DNA of 32,097 nucleotides, taken from a filamentous cyanobacterium CCP2. GTDB taxonomy: Bacteria; Cyanobacteriota; Cyanobacteriia; Elainellales; Elainellaceae. The notes beneath the pieces are model-generated. The model was not told where the DNA came from and searched no databases. It saw only the letters and a program-made list of their open reading frames with translations. Below, piece by piece: positions 1 through 8,287 of this stretch (positions are counted from its first letter, which is position 1; every line of letters begins with the position of its first letter). Location: NCBI GenBank assembly GCA_003003615.1, contig PVWD01000039.1:1-32097 (forward strand). The letters are read 5' to 3'. Both the position numbers and the translations under genes were made by a program.

Positions 1-108
1 AATATTCTGCTGAATGAGGGCATCCGGGCTTGGTTGGCTCCTCAAGATCAGCCTCACGAAAACTTTGTATTCCCTGAAGAGGTACTGCCCCGTGGTAACG
101 CTCTCTAA
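1..108 (+). CDS. psbD: Photosystem II D2 protein, C-terminal end (partial)
   Basis: Only the last 35 codons are present, open at the left edge and ending in TAA at 106-108. The reading begins [20 protein letters not shown] and ends [10 protein letters not shown], which matches the lumenal C-terminus of the D2 reaction-centre protein. D2 pairs with D1 in the thylakoid membrane to bind the reaction-centre chlorophylls and the quinones. The gene overlaps the start of psbC by 17 bases in a different frame. This psbD-psbC arrangement is conserved in cyanobacteria and plastids and implies co-transcription and probable translational coupling. Confidence 0.95.
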   Translation, partial: NILLNEGIRAWLAPQDQPHENFVFPEEVLPRGNAL

Positions 109-1477
109 TAATCCAATCATGATGAGCAACCGCGACCAGGAATCCTCTGGATTCGCATGGTGGTCTGGTAATGCTCGTTTAATAAATCTATCCGGTAAAT
201 TATTGGGTGCCCACGTCGCCCATGCTGGTTTAATCGTTTTCTGGGCAGGAGCAATGACCCTATTTGAGGTCGCTCACTTTGTTCCTGAAAAGCCCATGTA
301 CGAACAGGGACTCATTTTGCTGCCTCACCTGGCAACGCTGGGTTGGGGTGTAGGCCCTGGTGGTGAAGTGATCAATACATTCCCATACTTTGTAGTGGGT
401 GTACTTCACCTGATTTCCTCTGCTGTCCTTGGTTTGGGCGGTATTTATCACGCCATTCGCGGCCCTGAAACGTTGGAAGAGTATTCCAGTTTCTTTGGCT
501 ACGACTGGAAAGATAAGAACCAGATGACCAACATCATTGGATACCACCTGATCATTCTCGGTATTGGTGCGTTCCTGTTGGTCTTTAAAGCCATGTTTTT
601 CGGCGGTGTCTATGACACTTGGGCTCCGGGCGGTGGTGATGTTCGTGTGATCAACAACCCCACACTTAACCCGGTTGTAATTTTTGGTTACTTGCTCAAG
701 GCTCCATTTGGCGGTGAAGGCTGGATCATCAGCGTCAACAACATGGAGGACATCATTGGTGGACACATCTGGGTTGGCTTTATCTGCATTGCGGGTGGCA
801 TCTGGCACATTCTGACCAAGCCGTTTGGTTGGGTGCGCCGAGCCTTCATCTGGTCGGGTGAAGCATACCTTTCCTATAGCTTGGGTGCGCTGTCCCTGAT
901 GGGCTTCATCGCATCGATCATGGTGTGGTACAACAACACCGCTTACCCAAGTGAGTTTTACGGCCCAACCGGCCCTGAAGCATCTCAAGCTCAAGCCTTG
1001 ACCTTCTTGATTCGTGACCAGCGTTTGGGTGCAAACGTCGGTTCGGCTCAAGGCCCGACCGGTTTGGGTAAGTACCTGATGCGTTCTCCAACTGGCGAAA
1101 TCATCTTCGGTGGTGAAACCATGCGCTTCTGGGATTTCCAGGGACCTTGGTTGGAGCCTCTCCGTGGACCGAATGGTTTAGACTTGGACAAGGTTAAGAA
1201 TGATATTCAACCTTGGCAGGCACGTCGGGCAGCTGAGTACATGACTCATGCTCCTCTTGGTTCTCTAAACTCGGTAGGTGGCGTGGCAACTGAGATCAAC
1301 TCGGTGAACTTTGTTTCTCCCCGTGCGTGGTTAGCAACATCTCACTTCGTGCTTGGTTTCTTCTTCTTGGTGGGTCACTTGTGGCATGCAGGTCGCGCTC
1401 GTGCAGCGGCGGCTGGCTTCGAGAAGGGAATCGATCGCGAGAATGAACCTGTATTGGCGATGCCTGACATTGACTAA
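92..1477 (+). CDS. psbC: Photosystem II CP43 core antenna protein
   Basis: Encodes CP43, the inner antenna chlorophyll-protein of photosystem II, 461 residues with six membrane helices and a large lumenal loop. The GTG at 92 is chosen as start because it gives the usual N-terminus [15 protein letters not shown] and has a GAAGAGG ribosome-binding site at 76-82. An upstream in-frame ATG at 14 lies inside psbD and is unlikely. CP43 features include paired His residues in the helices (for example [33 protein letters not shown]) and the lumenal segment [14 protein letters not shown], whose Glu and Arg are known in the family to contact the manganese cluster. The length is normal. It overlaps psbD by 17 bases and is followed by a strong terminator at 1516-1545, so the operon ends here. 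Confidence 0.98.
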   Translation: MVTLSNNPIMMSNRDQESSGFAWWSGNARLINLSGKLLGAHVAHAGLIVFWAGAMTLFEVAHFVPEKPMYEQGLILLPHLATLGWGVGPGGEVINTFPYFVVGVLHLISSAVLGLGGIYHAIRGPETLEEYSSFFGYDWKDKNQMTNIIGYHLIILGIGAFLLVFKAMFFGGVYDTWAPGGGDVRVINNPTLNPVVIFGYLLKAPFGGEGWIISVNNMEDIIGGHIWVGFICIAGGIWHILTKPFGWVRRAFIWSGEAYLSYSLGALSLMGFIASIMVWYNNTAYPSEFYGPTGPEASQAQALTFLIRDQRLGANVGSAQGPTGLGKYLMRSPTGEIIFGGETMRFWDFQGPWLEPLRGPNGLDLDKVKNDIQPWQARRAAEYMTHAPLGSLNSVGGVATEINSVNFVSPRAWLATSHFVLGFFFLVGHLWHAGRARAAAAGFEKGIDRENEPVLAMPDID

Positions 1478-1515
1478 TGCCGTTCATTTGGCTTAAGTAA
1501 AGCTTTTTGAATATG

Positions 1516-1545
1516 AAGGCTCCTGCAAGTGCGGGAGCCTTTTCG
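1516..1545 (+). terminator. Rho-independent terminator after psbC
   Basis: An 11-bp stem, with one G-T pair, is formed by 1516-1526 (AAGGCTCCTGC) and 1531-1541 (GCGGGAGCCTT) around the tetraloop AAGT, followed by TTTTCG. It begins 38 bases past the psbC stop and is the natural end of the psbDC transcript. Confidence 0.85.
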
Positions 1546-1691
1546 TTTGTGCGAATGGCAACGGATAAGTTGGTTATGATAATTTCAATTTCAGGTTGCT
1601 GCGACCTAAAACGGATGAGTTTGGAAACAAATGAAAATTGCGTGAAAATCGATCGCAGTCAGCCACGAGGCAAAAGGAGTAGATACAAACA

Positions 1692-1782
1692 CAGGACTTA
1701 CGCAAGCTCTGTTTCATACCTCCAGATTTAGCGTAAGGTGGGCATTGCCCACCCTACAATTGAAGGTTTTGCGTAAGTCCTG
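1692..1782. mobile_element. MITE-like element with 13-bp perfect terminal inverted repeats
   Basis: CAGGACTTACGCA (1692-1704) is perfectly inverted at 1770-1782 (TGCGTAAGTCCTG). Inside is a second dyad, GGTGGGC at 1737-1743 and GCCCACC at 1747-1753. No protein is encoded, and the 91-bp size suits a non-autonomous miniature element. The flanks carry a 12-bp direct repeat, AAAAGGAGTAGA, at 1672-1683 and 1788-1799. This may be a target duplication or part of the element, although it does not abut the inverted repeats. As I recall, AGGACTTACGCA ends are common in filamentous cyanobacterial genomes. The rest of the gap between psbC and glgP (1546-1857) shows no gene. Confidence 0.7.
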
Positions 1783-1857
1783 AAACAAAAAGGAGTAGAC
1801 GTGATGCCTACCCCTGGTGCAAATTTTTCAGCGCGATTCATTCAATCATTGCAAGGC

Positions 1858-4431
1858 TTAAGCCATCTCATGAACTTTAGGGATTTTCAATCCTGCCTCT
1901 GCCTGGGAGTAAGCTTCTAGCTCGATCGCCAGGGGTTCCACATTCCAAATTTCGCGGCAGTATTCTGCGATCGTTCGGTCAGAGGAGAATTTGCCCATTC
2001 GCGCCACGTTGAGAATAGACATCCGCGTCCAGTTCTCGTAGTTCCGGAACGCTTCACCAACTTGCTCCTGACAGTCTACGTAAGACTGGTAATCTGCCAG
2101 CAGCATATATTCATCGTGGTTGAGTAGCGAGTCGATAATGGACATGAACAAAGTGGGTTCTTTGGGTGAAAAGAAGCCCGATGCCAGTTGATCGATGACT
2201 TGCTTGAGGGCAGGGTTGGAATTGTAATAATCCATCGGTCGGTAGCCCTTTGCTCTCAGATCCGTCACTTCCTGAGCGGTTAAACCAAACAGGAAGAAAT
2301 TCTCTGCTCCCACCTCTTCACGAATTTCGACGTTTGCTCCATCTAAGGTGCCGATCGTCAACGCGCCATTAAGGGCAAACTTCATGTTTCCAGTTCCAGA
2401 GGCTTCCTTGCCTGCGGTGGAAATTTGCTCTGACAGATCCGCTGCTGGATAAGCAAACTGCCCCAGCGAGACACTGTAGTTTGAAACAAAAACGACCTTT
2501 AACCGACCACGCACGTCTGGGTCATTGTTCACTACATCCGCCACCGAGTTGATCAGCTTAATCGCCATCTTGGCCATAAAGTAGCCCGGAGCAGCCTTGC
2601 CACCAAAAATAACGGTGCGAGGAACCATCTCAATATCGGGATTTGCCTTGATGCGGTTGTACAGCGTAATCACGTGCAGCGCGTTGAGAATTTGCCGTTT
2701 GTATTCGTGAATTCGCTTGATCTGAATGTCAAAGATAGAATTCACGTCCACATCAATGCCGTTGTGCTGGCGAATGTATTCAGCAAAGCTATACTTGCGA
2801 TCGTGCTTAATTTGCCGCCAACGTGCCCGAAACTGCGGATCATCCACAAAGGCTTCCAACTTTTGCAACTCATCCAGGTTTTTCAGCCAGCCATCGCCAA
2901 TTTTCTCGGTAATTAGTTCTGAAAGCGGAGGGTTGCTCATCATCAGCCAGCGGCGCGGTGTGATGCCGTTAGTTTTGCTCTGAAACTTTTGCGGCCACAG
3001 TTCATAAAAGTCCCGCATCAGTTCTTTTTTCACTAATTCGGTGTGCAGAGCCGCAACACCATTTACCGTATGGCTGCCCACACAAGCTAAATGGGCCATG
3101 CGTACCTGCTTTTCTTCCCCTTCTTCAATCAGCGACATCCGCATCAGCTTTCCAGCATCAGACGGATAGCGTTGCCGTACCTCCATTAGAAATTCGTGGT
3201 TGATGGTGTAGATAATTTCCAGGTGACGGGGCAGCAGCCGCCCAAACAAGCTGACCGGCCAACGCTCCAACGCTTCCGACAAAAGCGTATGGTTTGTGTA
3301 AGCAAACGTCCGCCGAGTGATATCCCAAGCGTAATCCCATTCCAGTTGATGCTCATCCACCAGCAAACGCATTAACTCCGCCACGCCGATCGCCGGGTGA
3401 GTGTCATTGAGCTGAATCGCTACCTTATCCGGGAAAGCGTCAAAATTATCGTGCTTCCGCAGATACAGGCGAATAATGTCTTGAAGGGAGCAGGAAACAA
3501 AGAAAAACTGTTGCTGAAGCCGCAGTTCTCGCCCTTGAGGGGTGTGATCGTTTGGGTAGAGAACTTTGGAAATGTTTTCTGAGAAGGTTTTTGCAGCGAC
3601 TGCTTGGGTGTAGTCTCCAGCATTAAACACATGAAAATCAAAGTCTTCCCCTGCCCTTGCCGCCCATAAGCGTAGGGTATTCACAGTGTTGCAACCGTAG
3701 CCGGGAACGGGAATGTCATAGGGTGTGCCGTAGACCGTAATCCGAGGCATCCACCGTACCCGATACTGTCCTTTGGCATCGGTGTAGGACTCAGTATGTC
3801 CACCAAACTTCACCTCAACCATGTAATCCGGGCGGGCAATTTCCCAGGGATTTCCAAACCGAAGCCAGTTATCAGGACGTTCGATCTGCCACCCATCCCG
3901 AATTTCCTGGTCAAAGATGCCAAATTCGTAGCGGATACCGTACCCCATTGCCGGGATTTCTAGAGTAGCGAGGGAATCCAAGAAGCAGGCTGCTAACCGC
4001 CCTAAACCGCCATTTCCCAGACCGGGTTCTTCTTCCCGTTCGATTAAGTCATCCAGACAAAGCCCAGATTCCTTTAGAGCTTGATTAATCGGTTCGTATA
4101 GCCCTAAGTTAATCAAGTTGTTGATTAGAAGCCGACCAATCAAAAATTCGGCTGATAGGTAATAGACAACTTTTGTGTCTTTTTCGTAGTAAGCCTCGGC
4201 GGTTTTGATCCGGCGGTGAACGAGCCGATCGCGCACAGTATAAGCCAACGCCATGTAGTAATCGTAGAGGGTGGCGAAGCTTTCATCTTTGCCTTGAATG
4301 TAATAAAGATTATCGGCAAGGGCACGCTTTAGTGCTTCAATCGTTGTTCCAGTGCGATCGTCTTCAACATAAACACGAATATCATTTGGCTGACTGCTCA
4401 TAAGCTCAGATTCGTCAACAATAGTGACCAT
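1858..4431 (-). CDS. glgP: Glycogen phosphorylase
   Basis: An 857-residue glycogen/alpha-glucan phosphorylase, which releases glucose 1-phosphate from glycogen in the cytosol, mainly during dark catabolism in cyanobacteria. The sequence is typical along its whole length: N-terminal YYLSAEFLIGR, EEEPGLGNGGLGRLAACFLD, the substrate-site region QLNDTHPAIGVAELMR, TNGITPRRWL, IQIKRIHEYKRQ, and the pyridoxal-phosphate site EASGTGNMKFALNGALTIGT with the Schiff-base lysine at about residue 684. The ATG at 4431 lacks a clear ribosome-binding site; an in-frame ATG ten codons later (MSSQPND) is an alternative. It is transcribed alone: the upstream gap is long and the gene downstream is convergent psbC. 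Cyanobacteria often have more than one glgP copy, and I cannot say which this is. Confidence 0.97.
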   Translation of the reverse strand: MVTIVDESELMSSQPNDIRVYVEDDRTGTTIEALKRALADNLYYIQGKDESFATLYDYYMALAYTVRDRLVHRRIKTAEAYYEKDTKVVYYLSAEFLIGRLLINNLINLGLYEPINQALKESGLCLDDLIEREEEPGLGNGGLGRLAACFLDSLATLEIPAMGYGIRYEFGIFDQEIRDGWQIERPDNWLRFGNPWEIARPDYMVEVKFGGHTESYTDAKGQYRVRWMPRITVYGTPYDIPVPGYGCNTVNTLRLWAARAGEDFDFHVFNAGDYTQAVAAKTFSENISKVLYPNDHTPQGRELRLQQQFFFVSCSLQDIIRLYLRKHDNFDAFPDKVAIQLNDTHPAIGVAELMRLLVDEHQLEWDYAWDITRRTFAYTNHTLLSEALERWPVSLFGRLLPRHLEIIYTINHEFLMEVRQRYPSDAGKLMRMSLIEEGEEKQVRMAHLACVGSHTVNGVAALHTELVKKELMRDFYELWPQKFQSKTNGITPRRWLMMSNPPLSELITEKIGDGWLKNLDELQKLEAFVDDPQFRARWRQIKHDRKYSFAEYIRQHNGIDVDVNSIFDIQIKRIHEYKRQILNALHVITLYNRIKANPDIEMVPRTVIFGGKAAPGYFMAKMAIKLINSVADVVNNDPDVRGRLKVVFVSNYSVSLGQFAYPAADLSEQISTAGKEASGTGNMKFALNGALTIGTLDGANVEIREEVGAENFFLFGLTAQEVTDLRAKGYRPMDYYNSNPALKQVIDQLASGFFSPKEPTLFMSIIDSLLNHDEYMLLADYQSYVDCQEQVGEAFRNYENWTRMSILNVARMGKFSSDRTIAEYCREIWNVEPLAIELEAYSQAEAGLKIPKVHEMA

Positions 4432-5085
4432 TTACGACCATTTCTAAAGTTAGCTTGGTGCATTTTTATGGATGCACTCGAAAGGCAAAATAGCGAACCA
4501 TTTTCCTTGAAAACAAAACCCAATACCGTTTTTGGAAAGGATTAATAACTCACTCGTTGAAATGGACTTTTAGTATAACTTTTTAACAAATCAACCACTT
4601 CAAACTACAGGCTTCCTTAAGATGAAGGAAATCACATGCCCACAGTATGACTACAAATCAGACTGTACAGACAACTGCATAGACAATAGCCACTTAGCTA
4701 GCAGCATTCCTAACCAGATTGAAGTTGGCCGTTCAACGCAGCAGGTATTTTCAGCCACTTTGTGAACAGCAGGACGAACGTCTTTTATCTGAATTTTTGA
4801 CTAATACTTTCCACTGATTTCCACCAGCTCTAATAATTGATTTCACTCTATTCGCTTCAGAATGACAACCTTTCTACAGCACATTGCCACAATAACGACC
4901 TTCTGCAATCACAATCACCCTCTACTATCATCACGCCCGTCTAAATTGCTTTCCAAGCGTATCACGATCGCTTGTTAGACTCTGAACAAGTAACAGTTTG
5001 CTGAGCGAATTATACAAACTGTAATACCAACAAACAAACCGTGATGATTTTTTTGGGAAGTCTTTGGATTCTTTAAAGTAAATCT
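4432..5085. other. 654-bp non-coding gap upstream of glgP
   Basis: No convincing gene or RNA is visible. Small dyads are present (TTCCTT/AAGGAA at 4613-4630 and CTTGTT/AACAAG at 4971-4990), neither followed by a good T-run. The gap lies upstream of glgP and downstream of the DUF2854 gene, both on the minus strand. It probably holds the glgP promoter and leader, but I could not pick out a clear -35/-10 pair. Confidence 0.4.
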
Positions 5086-5649
5086 CTATGATTCCTTCAA
5101 GTTTTCCGGGATGGAAATCAGCACCACATCAACGCGATCGTCTGGCAGTTGGTGTACTTCTGCTTGGAGTCCAGGGCCAAAAAACCGCTCAATTTTTTCT
5201 CGTTTTTGCTGCCAGGTGTCAAAGGAAATCAAGGGTGAGGAGAATTCCAACACTAATCCATAGGCTCCGTCGATCGCCTCTTCGCGAATCCCTTCCAGGA
5301 CTGGGCGTTCTTCATCAGTTGGATCTAGCCCCAAGTAGTCCAATGAGCTATCCAGGTGTGCCTCCTGACCATAGCGGTAGCGGGTGACATCTTTCCGGAT
5401 TTGATTTTGGGTGGCAGTGGCTTGTTTTTCCCGCAGGGCCAAAACGTCTGGCGAAGTGGGGCTGGAAAACGGAACAGGCTTGAGTTCAGCGGCTTTGAGG
5501 GCGAGTCCTCCCAGCAAAATGGGAATGCCGTAAAAGAAACCGACTAAATTCAGGGTCGGATTTCCGATGCCATAGGCAACAAATCCCACCACCGACAAAA
5601 CACCCCCAACCACTAGTCCCAGCGTTCCTAAAGAAATTTGACGTAACAT
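5086..5649 (-). CDS. DUF2854 membrane protein
   Basis: A 187-residue protein of the DUF2854 family, found in cyanobacteria and plant chloroplasts; its biochemical role is unknown. Two hydrophobic segments lie near the N-terminus (about residues 7-27, LGLVVGGVLSVVGFVAYGIG, and 32-50, LVGFFYGIPILLGGLALKA). They are followed by AAELKPVPF and a soluble, charged C-terminal domain ending DRVDVVLISIPENLKES. The ATG at 5649 is chosen over a TTG ten codons upstream because it starts with the family-like MLRQISLGTLGL and has GGGG about ten bases ahead. It is divergent from the 62-aa gene at 5708, with only 58 bases between starts, so the two promoters must be compact or overlapping. Confidence 0.85.
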   Translation of the reverse strand: MLRQISLGTLGLVVGGVLSVVGFVAYGIGNPTLNLVGFFYGIPILLGGLALKAAELKPVPFSSPTSPDVLALREKQATATQNQIRKDVTRYRYGQEAHLDSSLDYLGLDPTDEERPVLEGIREEAIDGAYGLVLEFSSPLISFDTWQQKREKIERFFGPGLQAEVHQLPDDRVDVVLISIPENLKES

Positions 5650-5707
5650 AGTCCATGTGCCCCGCAATTCACTTAACAATTATTCATTATCTTGTGGAGT
5701 TTAACCC

Positions 5708-5896
5708 ATGTCTGATGCTCAGGTAGACCTAAACAGCTTGCGCGATCGGTTTAAATTTATTGAAAGCAAGCGCGAAGCCCTCCTCCGGCTTTTGGAACAG
5801 CCCGACCTAGGCACCTTAAGAATTGATGTCAATCAGGCGATCGAAGAAATTGATGAGTTAATCGATGATTTTAAGCGTACCTTCCCAGAGGCCTAA
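5708..5896 (+). CDS. Small helical hypothetical protein (62 aa)
   Basis: I do not recognise a named family. The 62-residue product is charged and leucine-rich, with no cysteine and no membrane segment. Two probable helices (about residues 7-30 and 37-58) are rich in Glu, Asp and Lys, which suggests a helical hairpin that may form a coiled coil. A good ribosome-binding site (TGGAG, 8 bases ahead) and clean codon use support a real gene. It is divergent from the DUF2854 gene and lies 112 bases ahead of the ferredoxin gene; whether they share a transcript cannot be told. Confidence 0.7.
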   Translation: MSDAQVDLNSLRDRFKFIESKREALLRLLEQPDLGTLRIDVNQAIEEIDELIDDFKRTFPEA

Positions 5897-6008
5897 ATCT
5901 CGTGCAAGGAAGCATTCATAAAATTCCTCTCTCTAACGGACTCCCCAATCTGCTATAGGTAGAAAGTTGGGAACTTAATGGGATGAGATCCCAGGTTTTG
6001 TCATCATT

Positions 6009-6350
6009 ATGTCGAACACATACACTGTCGAACTTCAGCATCAAGGCACAACACACACCCTGAGCGTTCCTGAAACTGAAACCATCCTATCTGCGGCCCA
6101 AGCTGCTGGGTTGGATTTGCCCTACTCTTGCAGTGCCGGAGTTTGCACCACTTGCGCCGCTCAAATTTTGGACGGTTCCGTTGATCAAACTGATGGCATG
6201 GGAGTTAGCCCAGAGCTTCAGGAAAAGGGCTACGTTTTGCTTTGCGTGGCTTACCCACGATCGGATCTCAAAATTGAGACGGAAAAGGAAGACACCGTGT
6301 ATCAGCTTCAGTTTGGGCAGTTTCAGGAGTCGAAGGGGAAGAAGCGGTGA
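6009..6350 (+). CDS. Plant-type [2Fe-2S] ferredoxin
   Basis: A 113-residue soluble one-electron carrier of the plant-type ferredoxin fold. The cluster ligands are Cys41, Cys46, Cys49 and Cys79, giving the exact C-X4-C-X2-C-X29-C spacing (YSCSAGVCTTC ... GYVLLCVAYP). It is about 15 residues longer than the main photosynthetic ferredoxin, with a Lys-rich tail, and has CSAGVCTTC in place of the usual CRAGACSTC. It is therefore more likely a specialised paralogue than the main photosystem I acceptor. Its stop codon overlaps the GTG start of the next gene by four bases, so the two are probably translationally coupled. The downstream DUF3326 gene could be a functional partner, but no partner is known. 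Confidence 0.93.
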   Translation: MSNTYTVELQHQGTTHTLSVPETETILSAAQAAGLDLPYSCSAGVCTTCAAQILDGSVDQTDGMGVSPELQEKGYVLLCVAYPRSDLKIETEKEDTVYQLQFGQFQESKGKKR

Positions 6351-6571
6351 TTTGGGGAGGGCAAACGCACTTCATTACTTTGGAAGTCGAACTTCAGCCC
6401 TCTGCTCAAAGGCTGCACGATCGGATCTTGGCAGAATTGCAGAAGCAGGGAAACCCATTGCGGTGGGCGATCGTGGCGGTGGACAGTGAGCGAAACATTG
6501 CCTGCATCGAAGCGGTGATTACTACGCCAACCGAGTTTTTGATTCCTGGTGCTGTGGTAAGGACGGTTTGA
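6347..6571 (+). CDS. Hypothetical protein (74 aa), coupled to ferredoxin
   Basis: I do not recognise a named family. The start is the GTG at 6347, which overlaps the ferredoxin stop in GTGA, with purine-rich GGGGAAGAAG just upstream. The 74-residue product has no signal peptide or cysteine pair. It shows an alternating helix-strand pattern: a helix near residues 18-34, then strands RWAIVAVDSER, NIACIEAVITTP and FLIPGAVVRTV, suggesting a small alpha/beta domain. Its stop at 6569-6571 lies beside or inside the possible starts of the DUF3326 gene. The three genes form one compact cassette. Confidence 0.7.
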   Translation: MIWGGQTHFITLEVELQPSAQRLHDRILAELQKQGNPLRWAIVAVDSERNIACIEAVITTPTEFLIPGAVVRTV

Positions 6572-6576
6572 AGGTG

Positions 6577-7668
6577 ATGCAGCAAATACCAACTCAGCGT
6601 CCTTACACGGTCATGCTGATTGTCCCGACGGGAATTGGGGCGACGATCGGCGGGTATGCTGGAGACGCGCTTCCAGTGGCGCGGGCAATGGCTCAGGTAG
6701 TCGATCGGTTAATCACCCATCCCAATGTGCTAAATGGAGCACAGCTTTACTGGTCGTTGCCCAATGCTTTGTATGTGGAAGGGTATGGGCTGGATCAGTT
6801 TGCAGCGGGGGAGTGGGGCTTAAAACCAGTGCATCAGAATCGAGTCGGGCTGGTGCTAGATCAGGGAATTGAGCCTGATTTAAGGCTGCGTCATCTCCAG
6901 GCGGCAGATGCGGCACGGGCAACCCTGGGGCTGAATTTGACCGATTATGTTGTCACGGATGAACCTTTGGGGGTTGAACTGCGGACGGCAGCTTCAGGGG
7001 CAACCTGGGGCACGATTCAGCATCCCGATAGTTTGTTACGAGCGGTCAATCAATTAATCACTCATGCCAAAGCAGAGGCGATCGCCGTTGTAGCACGGTT
7101 TCCCGATGATTTGGGTAGTGAAGCTTTACAGCTTTATCGCCAAGGGCAAGGGGTTGATCCGTTAGCAGGGGCCGAGGCGGTCATTAGCCATCTAGTGGTT
7201 CGCACCTTCAAAATTCCCTGTGCCCATGCTCCTGCTTTAATGCCGCTTCCCCTTGAGTCGTCTCTGTCTCCTCGATCGGCGGCTGAGGAATTGGGCTACA
7301 CGTTTTTACCTTGCGTGCTGGTGGGGCTGAGTCGATCGCCCCAGTTTGTGATGCGATCGGATAGGGAGAGGGCAAATATGTCTTGGGCAAATGCGATTTG
7401 GGCAGATCAGGTAGACGCATTGGTGATTCCGGCGACGGCCTGTGGAGGAAGTGCCGTACTGAGCCTGAGCCAAACCTCAACGCAAATGATTGCTGTAGCA
7501 GAAAATAAAACCCGCCTGGATGTGACTGCCCACCACTTAAATCTTTCGGTTGTAGAAGTAAATTCTTACCTGGAAGCCCTTGGCGTTCTCGTTGCCCACA
7601 AAGCCGGAATCAGCCCCAACGCGCTCCGTCCTACGCTGCCCTCCATCCAACCCCTTTCTCACTCCTAG
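6577..7668 (+). CDS. DUF3326 domain-containing protein
   Basis: A protein of about 363 residues in the DUF3326 family; the enzymatic role is not established. The hallmark near the start is LIVPTGIGATIGGYAGDALP, a Gly-rich loop that looks like a nucleotide- or phosphate-binding turn. Later segments are WSLPNALYVEGYGLD, DYVVTDEPLGV and VVARFPDD. Near the C-terminus, VIPATACGGSAVLSL is followed by AVAENKTRLDVT. Predicted soluble. The start is uncertain: TTG at 6568, GTG at 6574 and ATG at 6577 are all in frame and none has an ideal ribosome-binding site; the ATG is used here. It follows the 74-aa gene with a gap of only 5 bases, or an overlap if TTG is used, so co-translation with the ferredoxin cassette is likely. 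It ends 3 bases before the convergent PepSY-type gene. Confidence 0.85.
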   Translation: MQQIPTQRPYTVMLIVPTGIGATIGGYAGDALPVARAMAQVVDRLITHPNVLNGAQLYWSLPNALYVEGYGLDQFAAGEWGLKPVHQNRVGLVLDQGIEPDLRLRHLQAADAARATLGLNLTDYVVTDEPLGVELRTAASGATWGTIQHPDSLLRAVNQLITHAKAEAIAVVARFPDDLGSEALQLYRQGQGVDPLAGAEAVISHLVVRTFKIPCAHAPALMPLPLESSLSPRSAAEELGYTFLPCVLVGLSRSPQFVMRSDRERANMSWANAIWADQVDALVIPATACGGSAVLSLSQTSTQMIAVAENKTRLDVTAHHLNLSVVEVNSYLEALGVLVAHKAGISPNALRPTLPSIQPLSHS

Positions 7669-7671
7669 CCT

Positions 7672-8223
7672 CTAAGGGGAACGGCGCGATCGAAACATTC
7701 CCACCATATTGATTCCTGTGATGGCAATCAGTAACAGTCCAATGCCCAGCAACAAGACATAAATCACTTGGAAGATAGTCCCTAAATAGCTGCCCTGATG
7801 GATTTGTATTAAAAAACCAATCTGTTGATAAGACAACCCCCACCAGTCTCTTCCAAGGCGGTAAAGAATTCCCGTGATGGCACTGATGAGCAACGGCAGA
7901 AACAGAATAGGCGTAAGGCGGCGGTGAAGGATGTGGGGATTTAATAAATTTGTGCGGGAAGAGGGCGATCGACGACGCAGCATCGTTAATCCCGTCACAA
8001 TCATTCCCAACAACCCCAACCCCAGCAGCAGCACATAAATCACGTTGAGGACATCTCCCAAATAAGCCCCCTGATGCACAGAAAGCAAGGTTCTCGCGGC
8101 GGCAGGCGACAGCCCCATCCAGCTTTGACCCACCCGAAAGAGAATGCCTGTTACTGCACTGATCGCCAAGGGCAAAACCACGATCGGTGCTAACTTACGG
8201 TGTAGCCTACGAAACGGAATCAT
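7672..8223 (-). CDS. PepSY-associated-type membrane protein with internal duplication
   Basis: A 183-residue integral membrane protein made of two tandem copies of one unit of about 85 residues. Copy 1 has HRKLAPIVVLPLAISAVTGI, WMGLS, HQGAYLGDVLNVIYVLLLG. Copy 2 has HRRLTPILFLPLLISAITGI, WWGLS, HQGSYLGTIFQVIYVLLLG. Each unit has two membrane helices with a conserved HRxLxP at the start and HQGxYLG between the helices, so four helices and paired His residues that could ligate haem. This resembles PepSY-associated TM proteins, often linked to iron uptake or ferric reduction. The ATG at 8223 is chosen because AGGAG stands six bases ahead. A remnant of a PKHD-type hydroxylase lies just upstream on the same strand, which fits an old iron-related cluster. 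The function is inferred. Confidence 0.75.
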   Translation of the reverse strand: MIPFRRLHRKLAPIVVLPLAISAVTGILFRVGQSWMGLSPAAARTLLSVHQGAYLGDVLNVIYVLLLGLGLLGMIVTGLTMLRRRSPSSRTNLLNPHILHRRLTPILFLPLLISAITGILYRLGRDWWGLSYQQIGFLIQIHQGSYLGTIFQVIYVLLLGIGLLLIAITGINMVGMFRSRRSP

Positions 8224-8251
8224 TCTGTGCTCCTGGCTCAAATTTCAACTT

Positions 8252-8284
8252 CCTACCCCCACTCCCTACTCCCTACTCCCCACT
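8252..8284. repeat. STRR-like short tandem repeat
   Basis: A C/T/A-only stretch of near-heptamer units (ACTCCCT, ACTCCCC). The same motif recurs at 13581-13605, 13691-13730, 29873-29900 and 30191-30218, always between genes. It resembles the short tandemly repeated repetitive (STRR) sequences known from cyanobacterial genomes. Here it sits between the PepSY-type gene and the hydroxylase remnant. Confidence 0.7.
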
Positions 8285-8287
8285 CTT

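Noticed and set aside
260-1051. Long open frame antisense to psbC (263 codons)
   Set aside because: It lies fully inside the highly conserved psbC and has no recognisable domain; it is a shadow of psbC codon bias.
1507-1731. Small plus-strand frame after psbC
   Set aside because: It spans the psbC terminator and part of the MITE-like element, so it is not a gene.
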